Source: Dugong dugon (Eukaryota > Chordata > Mammalia > Sirenia > Dugongidae). From it: a stretch of DNA of 64,000 nt. The stretch's first letter is position 1; every line of letters starts with the position of its first letter. This document shows, piece by piece, positions 23,300 through 35,319 of the stretch. The notes below the pieces were generated by a model. That model was not told the origin of the DNA and ran no database searches. It was given only the letters and a program-made list of their open reading frames with translations. A program made the position numbers and the translations under genes. The stretch covers positions 89,215,601-89,279,600 of the forward strand of contig CM057472.1 in assembly GCA_030035585.1 (NCBI GenBank). The letters are read 5' to 3'.

Positions 23300-24360
23300 T
23301 TATCCTGGTGATCATTTCTTTCCAACTTCTAGTTCATACAAGTCAGCCTCACAATCTTGGTTATCTTTTATTTCTCTCTCTTTTACCCCTACCTTTCTTT
23401 TCTTTTTTAAATTTTACTTCAGGTGAAGATTTACAGAACAAATAGTTTCTCATTAAACAGTCAGTATACATATTGTTTTATGACATTGGTTAACAACCTC
23501 ACGACATGTCAACCCTCTCCCTTCTCAACCGTTTTTTTTTTTTTTTTTTTTTTTTTTTGGTGAAAATGTACATAGCCAAAGATACACCATTTCAAAAATT
23601 TCTACATGCACAGTTCAGTGACATCAATTACATTCTTCCAGTTGTGCTGCTATTCTCACTTTAGATGAAGGTTTACAGAACAAAATAGTTTCTCATTAAA
23701 CAGTTAGTACACATGTTGCTCTATGACAATGGTTAACAACCCCACTACATGTCAACACTGTCCTTACTCAGCCTTGGGTTCCCTGTCACCAGCTTTCCTG
23801 TCCCCTTCTGCCTTCTAGTCCTTGTCCCTGGACTGCTGTGCCCCATTAGTCCCATTTTGTTTTATGGGGTTACACCTACCTTTCTACCTTCTCTTATGAA
23901 GTCGCTTACATGTCTTTTTTCCATTTCCACAGCTACCATCTTGGTCATTCTCCTGATTCTTGGATTGTAGCAAAAGCCTTCAAACAGATAAATTCCCTTA
24001 ACTGCATTTTCTCTCTACTCCTGTCTCCCCAAAACAGACATCACAATAATCTGCCCTACTCAATTTTCATAACATTTTTCCTCTTAAATAAGAGCTACCA
24101 GTGGCTTCCCACTGCCTGCTTTATCAGTCTGCACTCACCATAATATTCTTGCTTTGCCATTAAAATATGACCCTGCTTCCAAGCCACCATCCCTCCAAAT
24201 CCTTAACTTAATATATTCTAAAATATCTCCTCTTTTCATAGATGTTGGTTCCCTCTGATGAATCCCTTTATTTGGTTTGCTCATTCTAGCTACCTTTAAT
24301 GCCTATACCCCAAGAGCCTTAAAGAAATGTTCCTGGCTTTATCTTACACATCTCTGATCA
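23300..24360 (+). mobile_element. L2 LINE fragment, split by an L1 3' end
   Basis: The right part is the clearer: TTTCCACAGCTACCATCTTGG, ATTGTAGCAAAAGCCTTC and GAGCTACCAGTGGCTTCCCA follow the L2 coding order. A short L1 insertion (23399-23871) splits it. The left part before 23384 is faint. Confidence 0.55.
23399..23871 (-). mobile_element. L1 LINE, 5'-truncated 3' end only
   Basis: Only about 473 bp of 3' UTR is present. It carries the same duplicated unit (TTTACAGAACAAATAGTTTC at 23429 and 23670 regions) and the same intervening T-run (23532-23558, expanded here) as L1 copy 1. The duplication ACCCCTACCTTTCT/ACACCTACCTTTCT (23385-23398 and 23872-23885) differs by one base. It is the same subfamily as copy 1. 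Confidence 0.9.
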
Positions 24361-24577
24361 TTCCCTCAGTCTGTCAATGAAAATTCATTACAATGTTCTC
24401 CTTGGGCACATATTAAATTATAAATGAGAAACCTGTTAATTGAATTTCCCTTTGATTTGAATATAGAATAGACAGGAAACACTGAATCCAATGCAGAGCA
24501 TATTACAGGGAGACTTGACATCATCACTGTTTCTGTGTACCCATCCTCTCTTCCCCAGAATTCCAATACCACTAATT

Positions 24578-24601
24578 AAAAAAAAAAAAAAAAAAAAAAA
24601 A
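24578..24601. repeat. A-run of 24 bases
   Basis: Uninterrupted adenines with no recognisable retrotransposon body immediately upstream. It could be a simple-repeat expansion or an orphan tail. Confidence 0.9.
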
Positions 24602-24664
24602 TTAGGCCCTTCCACTGTCATCCCACAGCACCTAAACATGACTTTGTTATTTTACTTATTAAAT

Positions 24665-24880
24665 TATCATATGGTTCCTGAGACTAAAATTTAAGTTTCT
24701 GAAGGCTAGAACAGTGTCTGATCATTGTATTTAGAGAATACAATGCAACACAGCGACAATGGCTGACATAAGTAGTTTTTTTATGAATTAATCAACCCAT
24801 CTATTTATTGGGTATTCATTATGTGTCAATCATTGTTTTAAGTAATGCAGATTTATCAGTGAGCAAGAGAATTTAATTCT
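24665..24880. mobile_element. L2-like 3' end fragments (weak)
   Basis: TTTATTGGGTATTCATTATGTG and the following CATTGTTTTAAGTAATGCAG resemble the complement of an L2 3' end. The preceding GAAGGCTAGAACAGTGTCTG resembles the same region in the plus sense. Two decayed pieces in opposite orientation are possible. Confidence 0.4.
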
Positions 24881-25315
24881 AGGGCTTCCGGAATAAATAA
24901 AAGTGCATTATCTAGTTCCTGCTTCTTATTGCTTTATAATTTATCTTTTTGTTTTCTGAATATTCTCTGGCTGTGACTATACTGTATACCTTTTTGATGT
25001 TACTCCACAGAATGGGAGCCATACTGTATAGCAGTCAATGACTACTTGCTAGATAGCTGCATGGAGCGCTGGAAAATTAACAGCTCACTAATGCTTCACA
25101 AATAATTAAGAATGCTACCACCAAGCCTAGTATCCACCCCAACCCACGCCACAATACACTTCCCAACATCACAGTTCTCCAGGATCAGAGGTTATATTTT
25201 ATAAGCATAAAGATACAGAGCCCTCCCTCCTCCATTTCTCATATGCAGTCAGTTACCAACTCTTGCCAATCCTTCCTCCAAAATGTCTCTTAATTTCATG
25301 TTTTTTTCCTCCTAC
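24881..25315. other. Stretch without recognised feature
   Basis: No repeat or gene recognised. Confidence 0.35.
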
Positions 25316-25328
25316 TATCAATGTCTCT

Positions 25329-25497
25329 CACAGCCCTAGTGGCACAGTGGTTAAGACCTTGGATGCTAACCAAAAGGCTGGCAGTTCGAACCCACCAGCT
25401 GCTCCTTGGAAACCCTATAGGGTCATTCTATTCTGTCCTATAGGGTCACTATGAGTTGGAATCGACTAGACAGCCAAAGGGTTTGGTTTCGGTTTGG
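25329..25497 (+). mobile_element. AfroSINE, short form, perfect 13-bp target duplication
   Basis: A textbook plus-strand copy: GCCCTAGTGGCACAGTGGTT head, GGCAGTTCGAACCCACC B-box, GGGTCACTATGAGTTGG tail, ending in GGTTTGG repeats. TATCAATGTCTCT is repeated exactly at 25316-25328 and 25498-25510. Confidence 0.95.
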
Positions 25498-25612
25498 TAT
25501 CAATGTCTCTAGGCTCTGCACAAACACAACATGATGCTCTCCCCCTAGAGGCAGTTTTTCTTCTAGTGTTCTTTCCCACTAAATGGCACCACAGTGGTTT
25601 GGTTTTGCATGT

Positions 25613-26542
25613 TGTTATCGGTTAAGTTGTGTCCCCCAAAAAAATATGTTGAAATCTTAACCCCAGTACCTGAGAACATGACCCTTATTTGAAAATAAGG
25701 TCATTATAGAAGTAATTAGTTAAGATAAGGTCATTAGGGTAGACCCTAATCTCTTTATGACTGGTATCCCTACAAGAAGAGGAGACATAAAGTAAAGATA
25801 ACCATGTGAAGACTGAGGCAGAGACTGGAGTTATGCTACCACAAACCAAGTGTTATGGATTAAATTGTGTCCCCCAAAATGTGTGTCAACTTGGCTAGGC
25901 CATGATTCCCAGTATTGTCTGGTTGTCCTCAACGTTGTAATCTGATGTGATTATCCTATGTGTTGTAAATCCTAACCTCTATCTTGTTAATGAGGCAGGA
26001 TTACAGGCAGTTATATTAAAGAGGCAGGACTCAATCTACAGGATTAGAGTCATCCTCTTTTGAGATACAAAAGAGAGAAGTGAGCAGAGAGGAGAAGGAC
26101 TGCCTACCACCAAGAAAGAAGAGCCAAGAGCGGGTTCTCTGGACCTGGGGTCCCTGCGCTGAGAAACTCCTATACCCAGGAGAAGACTGATGACAAGGAC
26201 CTTCCCCCAGAGCAGACAGAGAAAGCCCTCTCATGGAGCTGGTGCCCTGAATTTGGACTTCTAACCTGCTAAACTGTGACAGAATAAATTTGTTTGTTAA
26301 AGTCATCCACCTGTGGTATTTCTATTAGAGAAGCACTAGATAATGAAGACACCAAGGAATACCTGTGGCTACTAGAAGCTGAGAGAGACAGGAAAGTACG
26401 TTCTCCTAGAGTCTTTGGAGAGAGGTTGGCCCTGACGACACCCTGAATTCTGACTTCTAGCATCCAGAACTGTGAGACAATACTTCTGTTGTCTGAAAGT
26501 ACACTGTGGTAATTTGTTACAGCAGTCCTAGGAAACTAATAC
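25613..26542 (+). mobile_element. MaLR-like LTR fossil holding a second LTR
   Basis: The left piece 25613-25850 begins TGTTATCGGTTAAGTTGTGT and the right piece 26352-26542 contains CCAGAACTGTGAGACAATAC and ends near GGAAACTAATAC. Together they are one MaLR-like LTR, solo and without internal genes. It is older than the LTR inserted in it. Confidence 0.65.
25851..26351 (+). mobile_element. Solo LTR (ERVL-like) nested in an older LTR
   Basis: A 501-bp unit starting TG and ending CA, flanked by the 5-bp duplication CCAAG (25846-25850 and 26352-26356), as expected for ERVL-type integration. It is related to the LTR at 1428-1910. No internal region is present. Its intact duplication indicates a later insertion than the surrounding LTR. 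Confidence 0.75.
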
Positions 26543-26739
26543 GCTTGCCAAAAATGAACCCCTCATCAATGACCAATCACTGGGTCCCTCTGATTTAAAC
26601 TCTCTCTCAAATCCAGCTGCTCCTCACCATTACCATTAACACTACTCCAAGATAATGGAATATATCATTTCCTAAGAGTGAAATAATTTCTAATTTCTCA
26701 CTTTCATTTTTGCCCCCAACTGTTCATTACAGTGGAATC

Positions 26740-26858
26740 AGAATCATTCTTTCAAAATGCAAATCTGATCATATATCCCCAGTGTGCTTAAAAGCCTGGA
26801 ATGGAATAACAGTGCTCTTAGAATAAAATAAAAATTCTTAACACAGCCTATCGTAGCA
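26740..26858 (+). mobile_element. L2 LINE fragment
   Basis: TTTCAAAATGCAAATCTGATC followed by a decayed GCTTAAAAGCCTGGAATGG and GAATAAAATAAAAATTCTTA match the L2 segment that reads as the common CTCTGCTTAAAACCCTCCAG block. Confidence 0.5.
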
Positions 26859-27034
26859 ATGGTAGACAGAATAGTGCCCCAAAGATGTCTATGTCCTAAT
26901 CCTGGGAACCTGAGAATATGCAGGTTACATTACAAGGAGGAATTAAGGCTGCAGATGGATTTAAGGTTGTTAATCAGATGACTTTAAAATAGGGACATAA
27001 TCCTGGATTATCTGGGTAGGCCCAATGTAATCAG

Positions 27035-27382
27035 TAAAAAAACGATAATAATAATAAAGTTGCCATCAAGGTGACTCTGACTCATGGCAACTCCACGTGT
27101 GTCAGAGTAGAACTGTGCTCCATAGGGCTTTCAGTGGTTGATTTTTTGGGGGCAGATCGCCAGGCCCTTCTTCTGAGTTCACCCAGGTGCCTCCGGGTGA
27201 GTGTAAACCTCCAACCCTTCAGTTAACAGCCAAACACATTAACTGTGTGCACCACCCAAGGACTCCTAATCCTTTTAGAGGACATTATTTTCTAATATGA
27301 GGTCTTTTAGGAGATGAAAATAACTTCACTGAAACAATTAGGACACAAATTAAGTCTGCAAATTTAATACAGAGACTATTGC
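27035..27382 (-). mobile_element. SINE insertion with an unexplained 5' extension
   Basis: A 9-bp duplication TGTAATCAG (27026-27034 and 27383-27391) brackets the whole 348 bp. The SINE of the CCTAGGGACTCC-head variant occupies 27055-27266 in complement, with an (ATA)-rich tail at 27043-27056. The remaining 116 bp (27267-27382), which would be 5' of the SINE on its sense strand, is AT-rich and matches nothing I know. One event with a chimeric 5' part, or two successive insertions, are both possible. Confidence 0.6.
27055..27266 (-). mobile_element. AfroSINE-related SINE, CCTAGGGACTCC-head variant
   Basis: Complement: GTTGCCATCAAGGTGACTC tail, AGAGTAGAACTGTGCTCCAT, GATCGCCAGGCCCTTCTTC, and head GTGCACCACCCAAGGACTCC. 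Same variant as the copies at 14884, 55246 and 63077. Confidence 0.85.
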
Positions 27383-27484
27383 TGTAATCAGAAAAGTCTT
27401 TAAAAGTGGAAGAGGGAGGCGAAAGCGTCAGAGTTAGAGAAGGAGATGTAAGGATGGAGGCAGAGACAGACCCGAGCCAGGGTC

Positions 27485-27902
27485 TTTTCAATCATCTCAT
27501 ACGCATGTTGAGAATTGGATAATCAAAAAGGAAGACAGAAGAAAAATTGAATCATTCGAACAGTGGGGTGGCAAAGAAAAAACCACAGACTACTAAAAGA
27601 GCAAATAAATCAGTTTTAGAAGAAATACAATCAGAATGGTCTTTAGAAGTGAGAATGGCAAGACTTTGGCTTGCTTACTTGGGACACATCATCAGGAAAG
27701 ACAAATCATTAGAAAAGGACATCATGTTTGGTAAAGGAGAGGGCCAGTGAAAATGAATCAATGAGACAGATTGACTCAAACATAACAATGGATTCAAACA
27801 TACCAATAATCATGAAGATGGCGTAGGATCAGATAACATTTCCTTCTGTTATACATACAGTCCCTATGAATCAGAGCCAAGTCAACGGCAACAACAACAA
27901 CA
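27485..27902 (+). mobile_element. RTE-clade LINE 3' fragment
   Basis: The plus strand carries the end of the RTE coding region (GCTTACTTGGGACACATCATC, GACATCATGTTTGGTAAAGG) and the 3' end: GATGGCGTAGGATCAG, CCCTATGAATCAGAGCC, then CAACGGCAACAACAACAACAA. Decayed and 5'-truncated. It replaces the right end of the LTR at 26860. Confidence 0.85.
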
Positions 27903-27929
27903 ATCTGCATAATCTTTGGATTAATATCA

Positions 27930-28062
27930 TGTCCCCAACTAGATGGTAAACTCCATGAAGGTAGAGACAGTGTCTCATTTTTGCTTAGTATTCTGTCACA
28001 AGCTCCCAACCCAGAGCCTGGCAGAGAATAGGCCAAATAAATATTTGTTGAATAAATGCAGC
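27930..28062 (+). mobile_element. L2 LINE 3' end
   Basis: ATGGTAAACTCCATGAAGG, CCCAGAGCCTGGCAGAGAATAG and AATAAATATTTGTTGAATAAATG form the diagnostic L2 terminus. Confidence 0.75.
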
Positions 28063-28449
28063 CATGCATATAACTACCACCAAACCCCTGACTACTGTGA
28101 GCATGACTGCTCCAGTATTCTCTCCTCTAATACATCCTGCATACCAATTCTAGATACATTTTCCTTAACTATCAAACACATGACTCCTCAACTTAAGAGT
28201 TCACTGCATTTCAGTAAATGTTCAGGGATCAAGGTCAACCATACAGATGTCCATTTAGTGAAGCAGATCGCAGTTCCCCTTTTCTTCACTTCTTTCCTGA
28301 GTTAAGTGGCTTTAGACAATCCAGTTATCCCCTCTGAGCTTCACTTATAAGTGTCAATAATCTCACTGAGGTTAGGCATCTGGAACTTCTATACGCATTG
28401 ACATATTTCTCTAAGTATCTCACAGAAGTAATTTGGTGTTTAATATTTC
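28063..28449. other. Stretch without recognised feature
   Basis: No clear repeat or coding signal. Some pyrimidine-rich text may be decayed L2. Confidence 0.3.
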
Positions 28450-28800
28450 TTGGTGTCCCTCAAACTGTGCACCAAGTTCAAGGTTGGCACAAAGGGCCTG
28501 GAACACTCTCCATCCAGCTGTCCACAGGGTTCTGTCTGTTTCCTCCTGCTGATGTTTGCTCCATTGTCACATTACCACAGAGGCCTTACTTGACCACTCA
28601 ATCTAAAATTTGCACCCTCTGACATACCTCTACTTCTCTACACTGTTTTTTCTCCATACCACTTATCATACTATCTGAAATTCTTATGAAATCTCTTACC
28701 CCTTCCAAAATGAGATAGTAAGCCCCAAGAGGGTAGAGACAATGACTAGTATTGAAGGAAGTTAATAAATATTTGATGAATGAATTATTGAATGTAAGTA
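28450..28800 (+). mobile_element. L2 LINE 3' region
   Basis: CACAGAGGCCTTACTTGACC, CCCCAAGAGGGTAGAGACAATG and TTAATAAATATTTGATGAATG follow the L2 order to its end. Confidence 0.7.
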
Positions 28801-30328
28801 AATACCTAATATTAACTTGTTTACTAGCTTTATGAGATTAAGTAGTCTGAACACAGGTGAATGAAAAGGGTGGTTCCTAACATTTGAAATACTATCTTTG
28901 AATTCATCCAAAACTCAGAATTTCAACTCTAATAGTCCCTTTATTTCAGCTTCTTCTGAAGTCAATGCCCATTTCAAATCTACTTACAGGGGGAAAAACA
29001 AACAAAAAAAATCTTACTTTTCATTTCATTTCATTATAAAGAAGTTCTGAAAGTTGAGATCAGAGGGAAAATTACGGAATATAACCCTCTAACTCAAACC
29101 CATGGATGGCTATGTTCCATGCACTGTTCCAGAGTTCCATGTGTCAGTGGAGTGGACTTAGTAAGACTATGGTCTCTAACCAAAGAACCAAATCTATATT
29201 AAAATTATTCCTTTTTCTCTACTTCTGTGAATATTTGAACTCATTTTACCTTCAGATAACTGAGGTGTTTTTGATTATGAAGTTACTGTACAAAAATAAT
29301 TCAAACAATCCTCATTCTGGCAGAAACATAGAAGATATGGTTCAGGAGCTGAGTACAGACAAAACAATTTTATGCAAAGGCTAACAAACATATTGGATAA
29401 GTTACCAAAAGAGAATTGCTGCAGCAAGAAACACCAGTATGTTCCACTAAGAGCAAGATAGGTATTTACATACAATTTAAATGAAGGAAGCGGGAGAAGA
29501 GAGTAAAATACATGTTTAAGACAACTTGAATTCTCCCCAGCAATGTGTGTTTGAAGGAAACTCATTGTCTTTATTATAATTAAAAGACAATACAGTATTC
29601 TACACACTTCTTAAATATGGTTATTGTTGAAATTTCTTAGATCCTTAAAATAAAATCTAGGGACCACCCAGGTTCTTTTATTTTAATACAATTTGTCTGA
29701 AATTAATATACTACCGGAAATCATATTCTTAGTTTCTATGACTTAGAAAAAACTGATTACCATCTTTCGACAGTGACTAATCTTTAACTTGTAGGATAAA
29801 GAAGGCAAGTTAGGGACACAATGCAAACTTTCCCATTCCTTTGAGTAGGATTATAATCTTACATGGAGCAATAGTGTGTATTGGTGGAGGGTTGTGCTCT
29901 TTAATCAGAATAGGTAGGAGGAGCTGACCAGTGATTATTACTCCCTGTTAAGATATGAAGAATAAAGAACTAAGTGTAACTCAGTCTCTCCAACTACAAA
30001 AGCAAACAATACATAATCCAGTTCTTTCTTATAGAAAGTGACTTTGCTGTGGACTGGGACCAAAAACAGCACTCACTGCGTGAAATTTATAATAACCTCA
30101 ATTAACAAAGCATAGTTTCTAACCATGGTCTTTTGGAATATGGAAATATTGTTGTTATTTTACTTTGAAATGATATTTACAGTAACAGAATTTATTCCAA
30201 ATGTGATCTCTCTGTGATTAGTTAGTTCAACTGGCTAGATCATCATGCAAATAAGGCTAAGTTTAATTCAGCTATAAAGGAAGCACCCTCTACTTTCTTC
30301 TCTAAGATATAAAGTCTGTCATTTTTTA
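28801..30328. other. Stretch without recognised feature
   Basis: About 1.5 kb of apparently unique AT-rich DNA. Short open frames (for example 29275-29607 minus) show no domain-like pattern. Confidence 0.4.
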
Positions 30329-31339
30329 ATCATCATTTTTTATTTTTTCCCAAACAAAAATTTGTACATACATTGTTATGTGACTCTAATTGCTCTACCC
30401 ATACTGTGACAGCACACTCCTCCTTTCCACCCCTGATTCTCCTTGTTCATTCAACCAGCTCCTAATACTCTCTGCCTTCCCATCTCACCTCCAGACAGAA
30501 GTTGCCCATTTAGTCTCTTGCATCTACTTGAGCTAAGAGGCATGCTCCTCACGAGTATCATTTTACTTCCCACAGGCCAGTCCAATCCCTATCTGAAGAG
30601 CTGGTCTCAGAAATTGTTTTAGTTCTGGGCTGACAGAGAATCCAGGGACCACGCTTTCCAGGGTACCTCCAGTCTCCGTCAGACCATTAAAGTCTGGTCT
30701 TCCTACTAGAATTTGAGTTCTGCACCCCCACTTTTCTCCTGGTCCATCCGGGACTCTCTGTTGTATTCCCTGTCAGGGTGGTATTGGTGATAGCTGAGCA
30801 CCATCTAGTTCTTCTGGTCTCAGGCTGATGAAGTTTCTGGTTTATGTTGCCCTTTCTGTCTCTTGGGCTACTACTTTCTTTGCGTTTTTGGTGTTCTTCA
30901 TTCTCCTTTCCTCCAGGTGGTTGGGACCAATAGACGCATCTTAGATGGCTGCTTGCAAGCTTTCAAGACCCCAGACGCCACTCACCAAAGTAGGATGCAG
31001 AACATTTTCTTAATAAGCTTTGTTATGCCAATTGACCTAGATGTCCTCTGAAAGCATGGTCCCCAGACCTCTACCCCTGCTACTCTGTCCCTTAAAGTGC
31101 TTGATTGTATTCAGGAAACTTCTTAGCTTTGGTTTAGTCCAGTTGTGCTGACTTCCCCTGTAGTGTGTGTTGTTCTTCCCTTCACCTAAGATAATTTTTA
31201 TTTACTATCTAGTTAGTAAATAACCCTCCTCCTCCCTCCCTACCCTCGTAACCATGAAAGAATGTTTTCTTCCGTGTTTAAACCTTCTCTTGAGTTCTTA
31301 TAATAGTGGTCTTATACAATATTCATCCTTCTGTGACTG

Positions 31340-34300
31340 ACTAAATTCACTCAGCATAAAGACCTCCATCTTCCTCCATCTTATGTTTCACGGCTTCATC
31401 GTTGTTCTTCATCCTTGCAAATTATTCCACTGTGTGGATATACCATAGTTTCTTTATCCCTTCGTCCATTCATGGGCACCCAGGCTGTTTCCATTTTTTG
31501 CTATTGTGAACGGTGCTGCAGTGAACATGGGTGTGCATATATCTACTTGTGTGACAGCTCTTATTTCTCTAGGATATATTCCAAGGAGCAGGATAGCTGG
31601 ATCGTATGGTACTTCTATTTCTAGCTTTTTAAGGAAGTGCCAAATCGATTTCCAAAGTGGTTGTACCATTTTACGTTCCCACCAACACTGTATAAGTGTT
31701 CCAGTCACTCTGCAACCTCTCCAGCATTTATTGTTTTGTGTTTTTTGGATTAATGCTAGCCTTGTTAGGGTGAGATGATATCTCATTGTAGTTTTGATCT
31801 GCATTTCTCTAATGGCTAATGATCGTGAGCATTTCTTCATGTGTCTGTCAGCCAACTGATATTTTCTTTGGCGAAGTGCCTGTTCATATCCTTTGCCCAT
31901 TTTTTAATTGGGTTATTTGTCTTTTTGTTGTTGAGGTTTTGCAGTATCTTGAAGATTTTAGAGATTAGATGCTGATCAGATTTGTCGTAGCCAGAAATTT
32001 TTTCCTGGTCTGTAGGTTGTCTTTTTACTCTTTTGGTGAAGTCTTTAGGTGAGCGTTTAAGTGTTTGATTTTTAGGAGCTCCCAGTTATCTGGTCTCTCT
32101 TCTGGTATTTGTGCATTGTTCCTTATGGTTCATATTGTGTTTATGCCATGCACGAGCACTCCTAGCATTGTCCCTATTCTTTCTTCCATGATCTTTACCA
32201 TTTTCGATTTGATATGTAAGTCTTTGATACATTCTGAGTTAGTTTTTGTGCATGGTGTGAGGTACGGGTTTTGTTTCAGTTTTCTGCAGATGGATATCCA
32301 GTTACGCCAGCACCATTTGTTAAAGAGACTGTCTTTTCCCCAATTAATGGACTTTGGTCCTTTGTTAAATATCAGCTGCGCGCAGGTGGATGAGTTTATG
32401 TCTGGATTCTCCATTCTGTTCCATTGGTCTATGTATCTGTTGTTGTACCAGTACAAGGCTGTTTTGACTACTGTGGTGGTATAATAGGTTCGAAAATCCA
32501 ATAGTGTGAGGCCTCCCACTTTGCTCTTCTCCTTGAGTAATGCTTTATTTATTCGAGGCCTCTTCCCTTTCCATATGAAGTTGGTGATTTGTTTCTCCAT
32601 CTCATTAAAAAATGCCGGTGGAATTTGGATCAGGATTGCATTGTATCTGTAAATCGCTTTGGGTAGAACTGACATTTTCACAATATTGAGTCCTCCTATC
32701 CATGAGCAAGCTATGTTTTTCCACTTATGCAGGTCTCTTTTACGTCTCTGGTTAGATTTATTCCTAAGAATTTTATCTTCTTGGGGGCTATTGTAAATGG
32801 TATTGAGTTGGTGATCTCCTCTTCAAAGTTCTTTGTTGGTGTAAAGGAATCCAACTGATTTTGTATGTTTAGCTTGTATCCTGAAACTTTGCTGAAATCT
32901 TCTATTAGTTCCAGTAGTTTTCTTGTGGATTCTTTGGGGTTTTCTGTGTATAAGATCATATCATCTGCAAATAGAGATACTTTGAGTTCTTCCCTACCAA
33001 TCTGGATGCCCTTTATTTCTCTTTCTAGCCTAATTGCTCTGGCTAGGACCTCCAGCACAATGTTGACTAAGAGTGGTGATAAAGGGCATCCTTGTCTGGT
33101 TCCCGTTCTCAAGGGGAATGCTTTCAAAGTCTCTCCATTTAGGATGATGTTGCCTGTTGGCTTTGTATAAATGCCCTTAATTATATTGAGGAATTTCCCT
33201 TCTATTCCTATTTTGTTGAGAGTTTTTATCACAAATGGGTGTTGAACATTGTCAAATGCCTTTTCTGCATTGATTGATAAGATCGTGTGGTTCTTGTCTT
33301 TTGTTTAATTTATATGATGGATTACACTGATTGTTTTTGTAATGTGGAACCATCCCTGCATACCTGGTATAAATCCCACTTGATCATGGTGAATTATTTT
33401 TTTGATATGCTCCTGAACTCTACTGGCTAGAATTTTGTTGAGGATTTTTGCATCAATGTTCATGAGGGATATTGGTGTGTAATTTTCTTTTTTGTGGTGT
33501 CTTTACCTGGTTTTGGTATCAGGGTTATGCTGGCTTCATAGAATGAGTTTGGGAGTATTCCGTCCTTTTCTATGCTCTGAAATACCTTTGGTAGTTGTGG
33601 TGTTAACTCTTCTCTGAAAGTTTGGTGGAATTCTCCAGTGAAGCCATCTGCAACAGGGAGTTTTTTTTGTCAGGAGTTTTTAAATTACCTTTTCAATCTC
33701 TTCTTTTCTTATGGGTTTATTTAGTTGTTCTCCCTCTGTTTGTGTTAGGTTAGGTAGGTAGTGAGTTTCTAGAAATTTGTCCATTTCCTCTAGGTTTTCA
33801 AATTTGTTAGAGTACAAGTTTTCATAGTATTCTATTATGATTCTTTTAACTTCAGTTGGGTCTGTTGTGGTATCACCCATTTCATTTCCTATTTGGGTAA
33901 TTTGCTTCCTCTCCTGTTTTTCTTTTGTCAGTTTGGCCAATGGTTTATCAATTTTGTTGATCTTTTCGAAGAACCAGCTTTTGGACTTGTTAACTCAATT
34001 GTTTTTCTATTCTCTATTTCATCTAATTCTGCTCTAATTTTTATTATTTCCTTTCTTCTGGTGCCTAAGTGCTTCTTTTTCTGCTTTCTTTCTACTTGTT
34101 CCAGTTGTAGGGTTAATGTTTTGATTATGGTCCTTTCTTCTTTTTGGATGTGTGCATTTATTGCTATAAACTGACCTCTGAGCACTGCTTTTGCTGTGTC
34201 TCAAAGGTTCTGGTAGGATGTGTTTTCATTCTCATTTGATTCTATGAATTTCTTTATTCCATCCTTAATTTCCCCTATCACTCAGAAGTTTTTGAGCAAG

Positions 34301-35064
34301 GTATTGTTCAGTTTCCATGTGTTTGATTGTTTTTCCTTGCTTTTTCTGTTGTTGATTTCTACTTTTATGGCTTTATGCTCAGAAAAGATGCTCTGTAATA
34401 TTTTGATGCTTTGGATTTTGTTAAGGCTTCCTTTATGGCCTAATATGTGGTCTATTCTGGGGAATGTTCCAGGTGTGCTGGAAAAGTAACTATACTTGGC
34501 TGCTGTTGGGTGAAGTGTTCAGTATATGTCTATGAGATCAAGTTGATTGATTGCAGCATTTAGCTTTTCCGTGTCTTTGTTGAGCTTCTTTCTGGATGTT
34601 CTGTCCTTCACCGAAAGTGGTGTGCTGAAGTCTCCTACTACTATTGTGGAGATGTCCAATCTCTCTTTTCAACGCTGTTAGAGTTTGTTTTATGTATTTT
34701 GGAATGCTGTCGTTGGGTGTGTAAATATTTATTATATTATGTCCTCCTGGTGTATTGACCCTTTAATCATGATATAGTGTCCTTCCTTATCTTTTGTGGT
34801 GGATTTTACTTTAAAGTCTATTTTGTCAGAGATTAATATTGCCACTCTTGTTGTTTTTTGAGTGTTGTTTGCTTGATATATTTTCTCCTTCCTTTGAGTT
34901 TTAGTTTGTTTGTGTCTTTAAGTCTAAGGTGTGTCTGTTATAGGCAGCAAATAGGCAGATTGTGTTTTTTTACTCCAACCTGCCGCTCTCTGTCTCTTTA
35001 TTGGTGCATGTAGTCCATTTACATTTAGTGTAATTATTGATAGGTATGAGTTTAGTGCTGTCAT
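31340..35064 (-). pseudogene. L1 ORF2, copy 2
   Basis: The start MTALNSYLSIITLNVNGL at 35064 marks the endonuclease. Reverse transcriptase motifs are clearest in the 33232-32711 frame: [25 protein letters not shown] and SGYKLNIQ. Further pieces lie at 33940-33680 (EN-RT linker), 32681-32130 and 31900-31454 (C-terminal, with IKTTMRYH and KCWRGCR). I count at least eight frame breaks, and much of the endonuclease is scattered. It could not give a working protein. Confidence 0.88.
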
Positions 35065-35319
35065 TTTGATGTCTTTTTTTGTGTGTTGTTCACAGCTTCT
35101 TTGTTCCACTTAATTTTCTGTGCTGAGTCGTTTTTCTTTAGGTATTTTCATCTTTTTCATTGTTGTTGATTTTGTGTTTGCTGAGTCTTTATATTTTTTT
35201 AGTTTTTTATTTTGACTTGTAGGATTGTTAGTTTCCTTTGTGTTTACCTTAATTTTTACCCCTGTTTTTCCAAGTTTATAACAGTCTTTCATTTCTTTAT
35301 ACCTCCTTGACTTCCTCTC

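Larger units (their letters stand above)
26860..27484 (+). mobile_element. MaLR-like LTR fossil, interrupted and truncated
   Basis: The left piece 26860-27034 (ATAGTGCCCCAAAGATGTC, then GGATTATCTGGGTAGGCCC) and right piece 27383-27484 (AAAGTGGAAGAGGGAGGCG) form the first part of an LTR related to the one at 5138. A 348-bp insertion separates them. On the right it runs directly into an RTE 3' fragment, so the LTR end is missing. Confidence 0.55.

Noticed and set aside
25329-25410. tRNA gene (A-box and TTCGAA B-box)
   Set aside because: It is the tRNA-derived head of a SINE with its own target duplication; no cloverleaf with mature acceptor pairing is evident.
25613-26542. Provirus with internal genes between two LTRs
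   Set aside because: The two LTR-like units are nested and of different families; no gag, pol or env sequence lies between them.
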